From CAYPAV01 sp964408805 (GTDB taxonomy: Bacteria > Pseudomonadota > Alphaproteobacteria > UBA8366): a stretch of DNA of 64,000 bases. The translations under genes were made by a program, and so were the position numbers. Location of the stretch: NCBI GenBank assembly GCA_964408805.1, contig CAYPAV010000003.1:124001-188000 (forward strand), written 5' to 3'. The notes beneath the pieces were generated by a model, which was given only the letters and a program-made list of their open reading frames with translations, was not told the origin of the DNA and made no database searches. Positions 1-8,081 of the stretch are shown here, piece by piece (positions within the stretch are counted from its first letter, which is position 1; the number at the start of each line of letters is the position of its first letter).

Positions 1-2
1 TG

Positions 3-341
3 GCGCTCGGTCATCTTTCCGATGGCCGTGCCAGCCTCGTCGTCGGAAGCCACACGCACGTTCCGACGGCCGATGCCTATATTCTCGAAGGCGGTACCGC
101 CTATCAGACCGATGCCGGGATGTGCGGCGATTATGATTCGGTCATCGGAATGGAAAAATCCGGCGCCTTGCAGCGCTTCCGGCGTCGATTCCCCAGTCCC
201 CGTCTTGCCCCCGCCGATGGAGAGGGGACGCTCTGCGGCACTTATATCGAAACGGACGAAGCGACGGGTCTGACAAGCTATGTTACCCCAGTACGGATTG
301 GCGGACGTCTCGCGACCAATATCCCCGAACCGCGACACTGA
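3..341 (+). CDS. YmdB-family (TIGR00282) metallophosphoesterase, 3' part
   Basis: This is the C-terminal 112 residues of a gene cut by the left edge of the window. The frame is open from base 3 and ends at TGA 339-341. The visible motifs are GSHTHVPTAD, which carries metal-binding histidines, and then GGTAYQTDAGMCGDYDSVIG and the GRLA-type tail seen in YmdB-like calcineurin phosphoesterases. Members act on cyclic nucleotides such as 2',3'-cAMP in vitro, but the role in alphaproteobacteria is unclear. The gene commonly lies directly upstream of yebC in this group, as here (133 bases away). The N-terminal metal site is outside the window, so activity cannot be judged. Confidence 0.85.
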   Translation, partial: ALGHLSDGRASLVVGSHTHVPTADAYILEGGTAYQTDAGMCGDYDSVIGMEKSGALQRFRRRFPSPRLAPADGEGTLCGTYIETDEATGLTSYVTPVRIGGRLATNIPEPRH

Positions 342-415
342 AGCCGGTCACGCCAAATTCTCGCCATATTGGCCCGCTAATAAGGTGGAATTGCTGGGCT
401 TGAGATTACAATATC

Positions 416-424
416 TGGTATAAA
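416..424 (+). promoter_or_regulatory. Possible extended -10 promoter of the yebC-ruv operon
   Basis: TGGTATAAA at 416-424 matches the extended -10 form TG-N-TATAAT, in the AT-rich gap before yebC. No good -35 hexamer lies at the usual distance. It would give a leader of about 45 bases. This is judged by eye only. Confidence 0.3.
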
Positions 425-474
425 CGGCAATTCGATATACAGGACCTTGAGCAAGTACACTCGAACGAAGCGTT

Positions 475-1227
475 ATGGCTGGCCACTCACAATTCAAAAA
501 CATCATGTATCGCAAGGGCGCGCAGGACAAAAAGCGCGCCAAGCTGTTTGCCAAGCTCGGCCGTGAGTTGACCGTTTCGGCCAAACTCGGCGGCCCGGAT
601 CCCGACTCGAACCCCCGCCTCCGGGCGGCGATTACCGCCGCCCGCAGCGCCAACATGCCGAAGGACAACATCGATCGGGCGGTCAAGAAGGGCTCCGGCG
701 AGAGCGACGCCGATAACTTCGAGGAGATCCGCTACGAAGGGTACGGCCCGGGCGGCGTCGCCATCATCATCGAGGCCTTGACCGACAACAGGAATCGGAC
801 CGCTTCCGATATCCGCTCGGCGTTCTCGAAATTTGGCGGCAACTTGGCCGAAACGGGTGCGGTCAGCTTCCAATTCGACCGCGTCGGCGAGGTGAGCTAC
901 GAAGTCGACGCGGGAGACGCCGAAACGGTATTCGAAGCAGCACTCGAGGCAGGCGCGGAAGATGTCGAATCGAGTAGTGTGGCGCATGAAATCATCTGCC
1001 AGCCCGATGACCTGCATGCCGTCGCGGCCTTGCTCGAGGCGAATATCGGAGAACCCAAATCGGCCCGCCTCGTTTGGCGTCCGCAAAACACGATCCCACT
1101 CGATGAAGCCAAGGCATCGACGATGTTGAAACTGCTCGACACGCTCGACGACAATGACGATGTCCAGGCCGTATCGGCGAATTTCGAAATCGACGATGCC
1201 GTCATGGAACGGTTGATGGCAGTTTGA
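475..1227 (+). CDS. yebC: YebC/PmpR family regulatory or translation factor
   Basis: The 250-residue protein starts MAGHSQFKNIMYRKGAQD, the family hallmark, and has the full usual length. YebC proteins were long annotated as transcriptional regulators; some members help ribosomes through difficult sequences such as proline runs. The gene heads a compact operon: its TGA (1225-1227) overlaps the TTG start of ruvC, so translation is probably coupled. yebC directly before ruvC is the standard order in proteobacteria. Which biochemical role applies here cannot be told from sequence. Confidence 0.95.
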   Translation: MAGHSQFKNIMYRKGAQDKKRAKLFAKLGRELTVSAKLGGPDPDSNPRLRAAITAARSANMPKDNIDRAVKKGSGESDADNFEEIRYEGYGPGGVAIIIEALTDNRNRTASDIRSAFSKFGGNLAETGAVSFQFDRVGEVSYEVDAGDAETVFEAALEAGAEDVESSSVAHEIICQPDDLHAVAALLEANIGEPKSARLVWRPQNTIPLDEAKASTMLKLLDTLDDNDDVQAVSANFEIDDAVMERLMAV

Positions 1228-1751
1228 GCGGCACGCATGTCATAAGGGTGATCGGATTCGATCCCGGCTTGCGCAATACCGGTTGGGGCGTCATCGACGT
1301 GTCCGGGAATCGACTTTCATATGTCGCCGACGGAACCGTCCGTCCGAACAAGGACGACCCTCTCGCCTGGCGTCTGCGATCGCTCCATGAAGGACTGGCC
1401 GAGGTTTTAGCATTGTACGAACCGGACACGGCGGCGGTGGAGGAGACGTTCGTCAACAAGAACCCGACCACCACGTTGAAATTGGGCGAAGCCAGGGGGG
1501 TCGTGCTGCTCGCGCCGGCGCTCGCGGGTCTCCCGGTCGCCGAGTACTCGGCGAACAGAATCAAGAAATCCGTCGTCGGCGTCGGCCACGCGGCCAAGGA
1601 ACAGGTCCAGATGATGGTCTCTCGGCTGCTCCCGGGCTGTACGTTTTCAAGCCCCGATGCCGCCGACGCGCTCGCCGTGGCGATCTGCCACAGCCATTTC
1701 GCGGAGACCGGCCGGCGATGGCGGGAAGCCGCAGCGGAGGCAAGCCCATGA
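1224..1751 (+). CDS. ruvC: Holliday junction resolvase RuvC
   Basis: RuvC cuts Holliday junctions that RuvAB has branch-migrated. The acidic active-site residues are in place: D13 in GFDPGLRNTGWG, E73/E74 in AVEETF, and D145 and D148 in SSPDAADAL. Length (175 aa) is normal. The start is uncertain. TTG 1224 overlaps the yebC stop and leaves the usual short N-terminus, whereas GTG 1248 would begin almost at the first beta strand. I prefer TTG. The 3' end overlaps ruvA as ATGA (1748-1751). The three ruv genes encode one complex and are contiguous. Confidence 0.95.
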   Translation: MSGTHVIRVIGFDPGLRNTGWGVIDVSGNRLSYVADGTVRPNKDDPLAWRLRSLHEGLAEVLALYEPDTAAVEETFVNKNPTTTLKLGEARGVVLLAPALAGLPVAEYSANRIKKSVVGVGHAAKEQVQMMVSRLLPGCTFSSPDAADALAVAICHSHFAETGRRWREAAAEASP

Positions 1752-2344
1752 TCGCCTCCTTGAAGGGAATCCTGGAATCGGTTGGCGATGATTGGGCCGT
1801 TATCGACGTCTCCGGAATCGGCTATCTGGTATTTTGCTCGACCCGAACCCTCGGCCAATTCCCGCCGCCGGGCGAAGCGGTCCGCGTCGAAGTCGAAACC
1901 CATGTCCGAGAGGATCACATCCATCTCTATGGATTTGGCGGCGCCATGGAGCGCGATTGGTTCAAGATGTTGACGACCGTTCAAGGCGTCGGCGCGAAAG
2001 TTGCCCTGGCGATCCTTTCCGTTCTTGGCCCGGACGAATTGGTCCAGGCGGTCGCGGCGCAAGACAAGGCCTCTGTCACACGCGCCAATGGCGTCGGACC
2101 AAAACTGGCGGGCCGCATTGTCTCGGAGCTGAAGGACAAAGTAGGCGGAATCGCACCGCCCGCTTTCGATACGGCCACGCCGTCTCAAAACAGCACCGTG
2201 GAGGACGCGGTTTCGGCCTTGGTGAATCTTGGATTCCAGAGATCCGATGCCTTCGGCGCCGTGGCGCGGGTCGGACAGAAGCTCGGCCCGGAAGTTGAGA
2301 TCGATGCGCTCATCAGCGCCGGACTCCGGGAGCTTAGTCAATGA
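1748..2344 (+). CDS. ruvA: Holliday junction DNA-binding subunit RuvA
   Basis: RuvA binds the four-way junction as a tetramer and loads the RuvB motors. The 198-residue protein begins MIASLKGILES, matching the N-terminal OB fold. It then has two helix-hairpin-helix segments (VQGVGAKVALAIL and ANGVGPKLAGRIV) and a C-terminal domain III (EDAVSALVNLGF) that contacts RuvB. An in-frame ATG at 1718 would add ten residues inside ruvC and is rejected, because the family starts at MIA and ATG 1748 forms an ATGA overlap with the ruvC stop. The stop overlaps the ruvB start in the same way. Confidence 0.96.
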   Translation: MIASLKGILESVGDDWAVIDVSGIGYLVFCSTRTLGQFPPPGEAVRVEVETHVREDHIHLYGFGGAMERDWFKMLTTVQGVGAKVALAILSVLGPDELVQAVAAQDKASVTRANGVGPKLAGRIVSELKDKVGGIAPPAFDTATPSQNSTVEDAVSALVNLGFQRSDAFGAVARVGQKLGPEVEIDALISAGLRELSQ

Positions 2345-3396
2345 ACGAGCCCGCGAGCCGCATCGTCGCTCCAGAGAGCGAGTCCGGCGACGGCGCCGAT
2401 CAAACGCTTCGACCGCAAACCCTCGATGATTTTATCGGCCAGCCGGGCGTTCGAGAAAATCTTTCCGTCTTCATCCGCGCCGCAAGCGAACGGGGCGAGG
2501 CGCTCGATCATACCTTGCTGCACGGTCCGCCGGGTCTCGGAAAGACGACGCTCGCACAGATCATTTCGCGCGAACTGGGCGTCAGCTTTCGTGCCACCTC
2601 GGGACCGGTTATCGCCCGCGCCGGGGATTTGGCGGCGATCCTGACCAATCTGCAGCCGCGCGACGTTCTGTTTATCGACGAGATCCACCGACTTAATCCG
2701 GCGGTGGAGGAAATTCTCTATCCGGCGATGGAGGATTTCGAGCTCGATCTCATTATCGGCGAGGGACCGGCCGCCCGCTCGGTTCGAATTCCCCTGCCGC
2801 CCTTCACCCTGGTCGGCGCGACAACCCGTTCGGGATTGATCACCACGCCGCTTCGCGAACGCTTCGGCATTCAGTTGCGGATGGAGTTTTACGATTTGGC
2901 CGAATTGCGCGAAGTCGTGGAGCGGGGCGCCAATCTGCTCGATATGCCGCTCGAATCGGACGGCGCCGAGGAAATCGCCCGGCGCAGCCGCGGCACGCCG
3001 CGCGTGGCCGGCCGATTGCTTCGACGCGTTCGTGATTTTGCCATGGTGGACGGCACCGCCCGGATTGATGCCGGCGCGGCGGACGCGGCACTCCGCCGTC
3101 TTGGAGTCGATGCTCGCGGTCTCGATGGCATGGACAGGCGATATCTGACCATCATCGCCGAGAATTATGGCGGCGGACCGGTCGGCGTGGAGACATTGTC
3201 GGCCGCCCTCGCCGAGCAGCGGGACGTCATCGAAGATGTCATCGAACCCTATCTCATGCAGGAAGGATTGATCCAACGAACGCCTCGCGGCCGGATGTTG
3301 GCTCAAAAGGGTTGGACCTATTTGGGGCTGGACATGCCACGGGGATTCGCGACGCAGCTTGAACTCCTCGATCACCCGGAAGAATCCGATGCCTGA
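2341..3396 (+). CDS. ruvB: Holliday junction helicase RuvB
   Basis: RuvB is the hexameric AAA+ motor that pumps DNA through the RuvA-bound junction. Walker A is HGPPGLGKTT at about residues 61-70, Walker B is LFIDEIHRL at about 113-121, and sensor 1 is GATTRSG. The C-terminal winged helix holds the conserved TPRGR region. The length of 351 aa is typical. The ATG overlaps the ruvA stop. The gene ends 8 bases inside ybgC, so the resolvasome genes run directly into the Tol-Pal operon. Confidence 0.97.
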   Translation: MNEPASRIVAPESESGDGADQTLRPQTLDDFIGQPGVRENLSVFIRAASERGEALDHTLLHGPPGLGKTTLAQIISRELGVSFRATSGPVIARAGDLAAILTNLQPRDVLFIDEIHRLNPAVEEILYPAMEDFELDLIIGEGPAARSVRIPLPPFTLVGATTRSGLITTPLRERFGIQLRMEFYDLAELREVVERGANLLDMPLESDGAEEIARRSRGTPRVAGRLLRRVRDFAMVDGTARIDAGAADAALRRLGVDARGLDGMDRRYLTIIAENYGGGPVGVETLSAALAEQRDVIEDVIEPYLMQEGLIQRTPRGRMLAQKGWTYLGLDMPRGFATQLELLDHPEESDA

Positions 3397-3844
3397 CGGC
3401 GCGGCACATATATTCCCGATCCGGGTCTATTACGAGGACACCGATGCCCAGGGCATTGTCTACTATGCCAATTATCTCAAATTCGCGGAGCGCGCCCGCA
3501 CCGAATATTTGCGCGAACTCGGAACCGATCATACCCGGCTGATGGCCGAGGAGGGTCTCGGCTTCACCGTGCGCAATTGCAATATCGATTATCTGAAGCC
3601 CGCGCGATTGGACGATTCGCTGCAAGTTCATACCCGCTTTCGAGACCCAAGAGGCGCCACCCTATCGGCTGACCAAGAGGTCCGCCGCGACGAAGAAGCC
3701 CTTGCATGCATGGTTCTGCGGCTTGCTTGCGTTGACCGACGGGGACATCCACGGCGCCTGCCCTTGGACTTTCGCGCCGCGATCTCCGGAAACGCCGCGC
3801 CCGAGCGTGTCGGCAGGCACAAAAAAACCAAACGGAATCCGTGA
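3389..3844 (+). CDS. ybgC: Tol-Pal-associated acyl-CoA thioesterase YbgC
   Basis: This is a hot-dog-fold thioesterase of the 4-hydroxybenzoyl-CoA type. It acts on acyl-CoA in the cytoplasm and is the usual first gene of the tol-pal cluster. The active-site loop YYEDTDAQGIVYYANY carries the catalytic aspartate. I chose ATG 3389 (151 aa) rather than an earlier in-frame start at 3359 because GGAAGA lies about six bases upstream and the family starts just before the first strand. The gene overlaps ruvB by 8 bases and abuts tolQ, whose ATG follows the TGA with no gap. Confidence 0.93.
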   Translation: MPDGAAHIFPIRVYYEDTDAQGIVYYANYLKFAERARTEYLRELGTDHTRLMAEEGLGFTVRNCNIDYLKPARLDDSLQVHTRFRDPRGATLSADQEVRRDEEALACMVLRLACVDRRGHPRRLPLDFRAAISGNAAPERVGRHKKTKRNP

Positions 3845-4561
3845 ATGGAACAAATAGCCGTCGAAGGCGCGAACGCCCACTCCAGCATGACACTTTGGGG
3901 CCTGTTCATCAGTGCTCATTGGGTCGTTAAATTCGTCATAGTCGTCCTATCGTTGGCGTCGGTCTGGTGCTGGACGATCATTTTCGAGAAGGTCTGGCGG
4001 ATGCGTCGCTTGCAAAGCGACGCCGGGAAGTTCGAGGATGATTTCTGGTCGGGCGGTTCGCTGGAGGAACTTTACGACCGGGTCGGCCAGAATCCCGCCG
4101 ACCCGATGTCGGCGGTTTTTTCGGCCGCCATGAGGGAATGGCGGCGATCCGCGGCCAAGGGCCTTGTCTATACCGATATGGGCCGTACCGGTTTGCGGGA
4201 TCGACTTGAACGGATCATGCAGGTGACCGTTGCCCGAGAGGTCGAGCGCCTCGAACGCTACATGACATTCCTCGCCTCGGTCGGCTCGACCGCCCCCTTT
4301 GTCGGACTGTTCGGAACGGTCTGGGGCATCATGAGCAGTTTCCAATCGATCGCGATTACCAAGCAGACGAACCTCGCGGTCGTGGCGCCGGGAATCGCCG
4401 AAGCCCTCTTCGCAACAGCGCTTGGACTTGTCGCGGCGATTCCCGCGGTGGTCGCCTACAACAAGCTCTCCAACGACCTCGGCCGCTATGCCGGCCGGTT
4501 GGAAACCTTCGCCGGCGAATTCATCGCCATCCTATCGCGACAGATAGAAGAGGCGAACTAG
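3845..4561 (+). CDS. tolQ: Tol-Pal motor subunit TolQ
   Basis: TolQ is the five-fold membrane stator of the proton-driven Tol motor that pulls the outer membrane in at the division site. The 238-residue protein has three predicted membrane segments, near residues 25-45, 148-170 and 182-205. The MotA/TolQ/ExbB signature ASVGSTAPFVGLFGTVWGIM is present. tolR follows 4 bases later. The conserved order ybgC-tolQ-tolR-tolA-tolB-pal-cpoB separates it from the related ExbB and MotA. Confidence 0.96.
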   Translation: MEQIAVEGANAHSSMTLWGLFISAHWVVKFVIVVLSLASVWCWTIIFEKVWRMRRLQSDAGKFEDDFWSGGSLEELYDRVGQNPADPMSAVFSAAMREWRRSAAKGLVYTDMGRTGLRDRLERIMQVTVAREVERLERYMTFLASVGSTAPFVGLFGTVWGIMSSFQSIAITKQTNLAVVAPGIAEALFATALGLVAAIPAVVAYNKLSNDLGRYAGRLETFAGEFIAILSRQIEEAN

Positions 4562-4565
4562 AACA

Positions 4566-5024
4566 ATGGCGATCCAGGTCAGGGGCGGTGGGCATTTTGC
4601 CGGACGACGGAACGGCGGACGGTATCGCCCGATGTCCGAAATCAACGTAACGCCCTTCGTCGACGTGATGCTCGTGCTCTTGATCATTTTCATGATCACG
4701 GCGCCGCTGCTCACGGTCGGTGTTCCTGTCGACCTTCCGAAAACGCGCGCGGCGACGCTTTCCGACTCGGATGAACCCCTGGTGATATCGGTCGATGCGG
4801 AGGGCAAGATATACCTTCAGGAGAAGGCCACGCCGATGGAGAAGCTTGTCCCTCGTCTTGTCGCCGTGACCGCCGCCAATCCGGATGTGAAGATTTTCGT
4901 TCGCGGCGACAAAGCGATCCAGTACGGTCGTGTCATGGAGGTGATGGGTGCCGTCAGCGCCGCCGGATTCAAGAGGGTTTCGCTATTGGCCGAGCTGCCG
5001 CGACCAAAACGGCGGCGGAAGTAG
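4566..5024 (+). CDS. tolR: Tol-Pal motor subunit TolR
   Basis: TolR is the single-span rotor partner of TolQ. The transmembrane helix (FVDVMLVLLIIFM, about residues 31-50) contains the essential proton-carrying aspartate at D33. It is preceded by the SEINVTPFVD signature of the ExbD/TolR family, and the C-terminal part is the periplasmic domain. Length is 152 aa. Its position between tolQ and tolA makes TolR far more likely than ExbD. Confidence 0.95.
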   Translation: MAIQVRGGGHFAGRRNGGRYRPMSEINVTPFVDVMLVLLIIFMITAPLLTVGVPVDLPKTRAATLSDSDEPLVISVDAEGKIYLQEKATPMEKLVPRLVAVTAANPDVKIFVRGDKAIQYGRVMEVMGAVSAAGFKRVSLLAELPRPKRRRK

Positions 5025-5036
5025 CGACGGTGAATA

Positions 5037-5930
5037 ATGCGGGCTCCCTTGCTAATTTCGGTGACGTTTCATATCGGCGTAATTTTGATCGCCATATACG
5101 GCCTTCCGTCACGCAACGCGGAAATCGTTACCGCGCCTCGCGTGATCGATGTCGAACTCGTTACCGTGGCGCAGACTCCGGAGCCCCGAACCGAACCGAA
5201 ACCGCCGCCCCCACCGGCACCGCCGGCGCCACCCAAAAAGGTAAAAGCACCGCCACCGAAACCGAAACCCGCGCCTGAACCGAAGATAGCGCAACCGCCG
5301 GAGCCGGAGCCGAAACCCATCCCCATTCCTCGGCCCAAGCCGAAGCCCGTTGTGCAACCGCCAAAACCGAAACCGCCAACCAAAGAGGTGAAAAAGCCGG
5401 TGGTCGCGAAACTAGCACCGCGACCAAAAAGTCGGCCCAAACGCAAACGAGATTTCAATTCCATGATGTTGAAAACGGTGGAGAAGCTTAGGGACCAACC
5501 CACACCTGTCGCCAAACCGAGGCCGAAGAAATCCTTCGATCAGAAAATGGCCGCGCTCCTCAAACGTCCACCCGCGGAAGCGGCGCAGCGCGCGCCCCTT
5601 GGACAAAGTTTGAGTGCAAGTGAAATCGACGCCATCCGCCGCCAAGTCGAACGATGCTGGCTTGTCCCGACGACCATCGGCACAAAGGATGTCCAGGACA
5701 TGAAGGTCACTCTTCGCCTACAATTGAACCCGGACGGGAGCCTGCGCAATGCACGGATTGTCGATCAGTTTCGCTATCAGACCAGTTCGGCCTATCGCGC
5801 GGTCGCGGAGACGGCGCTCCGCGCGGTGCGCAATCCACGATGCAATCGGTTTCGTTTGCCGATTGAAAAATACGAAATCTGGAAGGATATCGTGATGGCG
5901 TTCGATGCCAGTGAAATGGTGGGACGATGA
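5037..5930 (+). CDS. tolA: Tol-Pal periplasm-spanning protein TolA
   Basis: TolA links the TolQR motor to TolB/Pal across the periplasm. The 297-residue protein has one N-terminal membrane helix (about residues 4-22). A Pro/Lys/Glu-rich segment follows (about 50-145, built from repeated PKP and PPK units), then a charged linker, and then a C-terminal globular domain (about 195-297) that includes IRRQVERCW and the two-cysteine pattern of alphaproteobacterial TolA. The spacer is proline-rich rather than the long Ala-rich helix of enteric TolA. The DNA repeat at about 5180-5420 encodes this spacer. The stop overlaps tolB as ATGA. Confidence 0.9.
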   Translation: MRAPLLISVTFHIGVILIAIYGLPSRNAEIVTAPRVIDVELVTVAQTPEPRTEPKPPPPPAPPAPPKKVKAPPPKPKPAPEPKIAQPPEPEPKPIPIPRPKPKPVVQPPKPKPPTKEVKKPVVAKLAPRPKSRPKRKRDFNSMMLKTVEKLRDQPTPVAKPRPKKSFDQKMAALLKRPPAEAAQRAPLGQSLSASEIDAIRRQVERCWLVPTTIGTKDVQDMKVTLRLQLNPDGSLRNARIVDQFRYQTSSAYRAVAETALRAVRNPRCNRFRLPIEKYEIWKDIVMAFDASEMVGR

Positions 5931-7279
5931 GGTTTGGGAATGGAATGCGGGCGTCGCCGTTCTGGCAGCTCCCGATATGCACATTGGTTGTGATCGCCGT
6001 TAGCGCACTGACCGCATCGGCCGAGGTTCGGGTCGATATTACGCGCGGACATTTGGAGCCGTTGCCGATTGCGATTACCAAGTTTTTCGGGACGGACGGA
6101 CGCGAGGATAAGATCGGCAAAGACGTCTCGAACGTAATATCGGGCAATCTCGAGCGATCGGGTCTTTTCAAGGCGATTGACCCCGGCGCCTTTTTACAGA
6201 AGCCCAAGCAATTGCAAGTACAACCCCGGTTTTCCGATTGGCGGGTTATCAATGCGCAAGCGCTGGTGAACGGCAGCGTAAATTTCCAAGCTGACGGGCG
6301 CGTTCGAATCGAATTTCGTCTTTGGGACGTTTTCGCCGAGGCGCAAATGACGGGACTCGCCTATTTCACCGAGCCGGGAAATTGGCGTCGCGTCGCGCAC
6401 ATAATTTCCGACGCCATCTATAAGCGTATCACGGGTGAAGACGGATATTTCGATACAAGACTCGTATTCGTCGCCGAAAGCGGTCCTCTGAAACGTCGGA
6501 TCAAGCGCCTGGCCATCATGGATCAAGACGGTGCCAATCTGAGATTCCTGACCGCCGGGGACGCATTGGTCCTGACCCCACGGTTTTCTCCGACCGCTCA
6601 GGAAATCACCTATCTCTCCTATTTCAACAACACGCCGCGCGTCTATCTGTTCAACATCGAAACCGGCCGCCAGGAAGTTCTGGGTGCATTCAAAGGAATG
6701 ACATTCGCGCCCCGTTTCACCCCGGACGGACAGTCCGTAATCATGTCTTATGCCAAGCGGGGCAACTCGGATATATGGCGCATGGATTTGCGGACCCGAA
6801 AGGCGGAGCAACTGACCGCCCATCCTTCGATCGACACGTCGCCCAGCGCCTCGCCGGATAAGCGTTTCATCGTTTTTAATTCGGACCGGGGGGGTTCACC
6901 ACAGCTTTACGTCATGCATAGCGATGGCAGCAACGTCCGTCGAATCAGCTTTGGCCGCGGTCGCTATGCAACACCGGTCTGGTCGCCGCGCGGTGATCTC
7001 ATCGCATTTACGAAACAATCGGGCGGCCGATTTTTCATTGGCGTCATGCGACCGGACGGGAGCGGTGAGCGCCTCCTTACCGAAAGTTTTCTCGATGAAG
7101 CCCCAACTTGGGCACCAAATGGCCGCGTTTTGATGTTTTTTAGGCAAACACCAAATGATGAAAAGGGACGCGGCGGCAGTGCGAGGCTCTATTCGGTGGA
7201 TTTGACGGGCTACAACCTACGGGAAGTCGTCACGCCCGGAGATGCGTCTGATCCCGCCTGGTCGCCAATGCTGCGATAG
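5927..7279 (+). CDS. tolB: Periplasmic Tol-Pal beta-propeller TolB
   Basis: TolB shuttles between TolA and Pal. The 450-residue precursor has a signal peptide that probably ends at SALTASA (about residue 32), and the mature protein starts EVRVDITRG. An N-terminal alpha/beta domain is followed by a WD40-like propeller with repeated blades of the type SPDG/SPR (FTPDGQSVIMSYA, ASPDKRFIVFNSD, WSPRGDLIAFT). ATG 5927 overlaps the tolA stop. ATG 5945 is an alternative start that would shorten the n-region. About 150 bases separate it from pal. Confidence 0.95.
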   Translation: MRFGNGMRASPFWQLPICTLVVIAVSALTASAEVRVDITRGHLEPLPIAITKFFGTDGREDKIGKDVSNVISGNLERSGLFKAIDPGAFLQKPKQLQVQPRFSDWRVINAQALVNGSVNFQADGRVRIEFRLWDVFAEAQMTGLAYFTEPGNWRRVAHIISDAIYKRITGEDGYFDTRLVFVAESGPLKRRIKRLAIMDQDGANLRFLTAGDALVLTPRFSPTAQEITYLSYFNNTPRVYLFNIETGRQEVLGAFKGMTFAPRFTPDGQSVIMSYAKRGNSDIWRMDLRTRKAEQLTAHPSIDTSPSASPDKRFIVFNSDRGGSPQLYVMHSDGSNVRRISFGRGRYATPVWSPRGDLIAFTKQSGGRFFIGVMRPDGSGERLLTESFLDEAPTWAPNGRVLMFFRQTPNDEKGRGGSARLYSVDLTGYNLREVVTPGDASDPAWSPMLR

Positions 7280-7338
7280 ATTTACCCAGGAATGTTCGAC
7301 TAAATCTTAACAACTTAGTGAAAACCAAGGGAGAGAGG

Positions 7339-7368
7339 TTGTGTTTACCAAGAGTGCGTGCATATTAT
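7339..7368 (+). promoter_or_regulatory. Possible pal promoter
   Basis: In the tolB-pal gap, TTGTGT (7339-7344) and TATTAT (7363-7368) are spaced by 18 bases. A separate promoter for pal is known in other bacteria, and the 150-base gap here is the widest in the tol cluster. No experimental support; judged by eye. Confidence 0.3.
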
Positions 7369-7429
7369 CGGCGGGACGGACGGGGATTCGTCTTGAATTC
7401 GCAAGTTTTCGACCTTTAAAGGTGAAATA

Positions 7430-7978
7430 ATGCTCTTAAAACTTCTGAGTTTGTTTGCGGCTTTGTTGCTTGCTTCAGCTTGCGCCACCGACCCCGAGGG
7501 TCAGTCATCGGCATCGGGCAAAGGAAGTTCAAAGACGGCGACGACGTCCAGCGCGGGAAGCAGTGGTACTACGACAACCACCGCGTCGCCTGCTGTTTCG
7601 ACACCGACGCCAGGTTCCGCCGAGGAGTTCATCACGATCGGGGATCGTGTTTATTTCGATTTCGATAAATCGGGTATTCGCGCGGACGCCGTTTCGACAT
7701 TGAACGATCAGGCCGCGTGGCTCAACAAGTATCCGGGGGTAACGGTTTTGATCGAAGGCCATTGCGATGAGCGCGGAACGCGGGAATACAATCTCGCGCT
7801 CGGCGAACGCCGCGCGAATTCGGTCAGGGAATATTTGGTGAGTCGAGGCGTTTCAATGAACCGAATCGAGATTATTAGTTACGGTAAGGAACGCCCCGAA
7901 GTATTGGGATCCAACGAGTCGGCGTGGCAGCAGAATCGCCGTGGCGTCACACTGGTGAAGAACGCGTCGTCAAGTTAG
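7430..7978 (+). CDS. pal: Peptidoglycan-associated lipoprotein Pal
   Basis: Pal is an outer-membrane lipoprotein that holds peptidoglycan through its OmpA-like domain and is recruited by the Tol motor during constriction. The 182-residue precursor has a lipobox ending ASAC with the lipidated cysteine at C18. A Ser/Thr-rich tether follows (about 22-65). The OmpA-like domain has VYFDFDKSGI and the peptidoglycan-binding region EGHCDERGTREYNLALGERR. It is followed directly by a perfect terminator-like hairpin. Confidence 0.96.
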   Translation: MLLKLLSLFAALLLASACATDPEGQSSASGKGSSKTATTSSAGSSGTTTTTASPAVSTPTPGSAEEFITIGDRVYFDFDKSGIRADAVSTLNDQAAWLNKYPGVTVLIEGHCDERGTREYNLALGERRANSVREYLVSRGVSMNRIEIISYGKERPEVLGSNESAWQQNRRGVTLVKNASSS

Positions 7979-8004
7979 ATCGTTTCTCGAAACTGGAATT
8001 CTCT

Positions 8005-8040
8005 AACAACGCGCGCCGTCCTAGCACGGCGCGCGTTGTT
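8005..8040 (+). terminator. Perfect 14-bp hairpin after pal
   Basis: AACAACGCGCGCCG (8005-8018) pairs perfectly with CGGCGCGCGTTGTT (8027-8040) around an 8-base loop. The stem is GC-rich in the middle and ends in TTGTT on the 3' side, but no long T tract follows, so termination may be partial. It would separate tolQRAB-pal from cpoB, or protect the 3' end of the pal message. On the minus strand the sequence is equally symmetrical, but no minus-strand gene is nearby. Confidence 0.65.
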
Positions 8041-8081
8041 ACGTCATAATCTGGCCGCAATTTTATCGAAACATACCGGCG

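Noticed and set aside
1202..2341. Long minus-strand open frame over ruvC and ruvA
   Set aside because: It is antisense to two certain genes, has an unusual composition and no recognisable domain. High GC produces such shadows.
5180..5420. Repeat tract that looks array-like
   Set aside because: The units are the PKP codon repeats of TolA, not CRISPR: no spacers and no constant repeat length.
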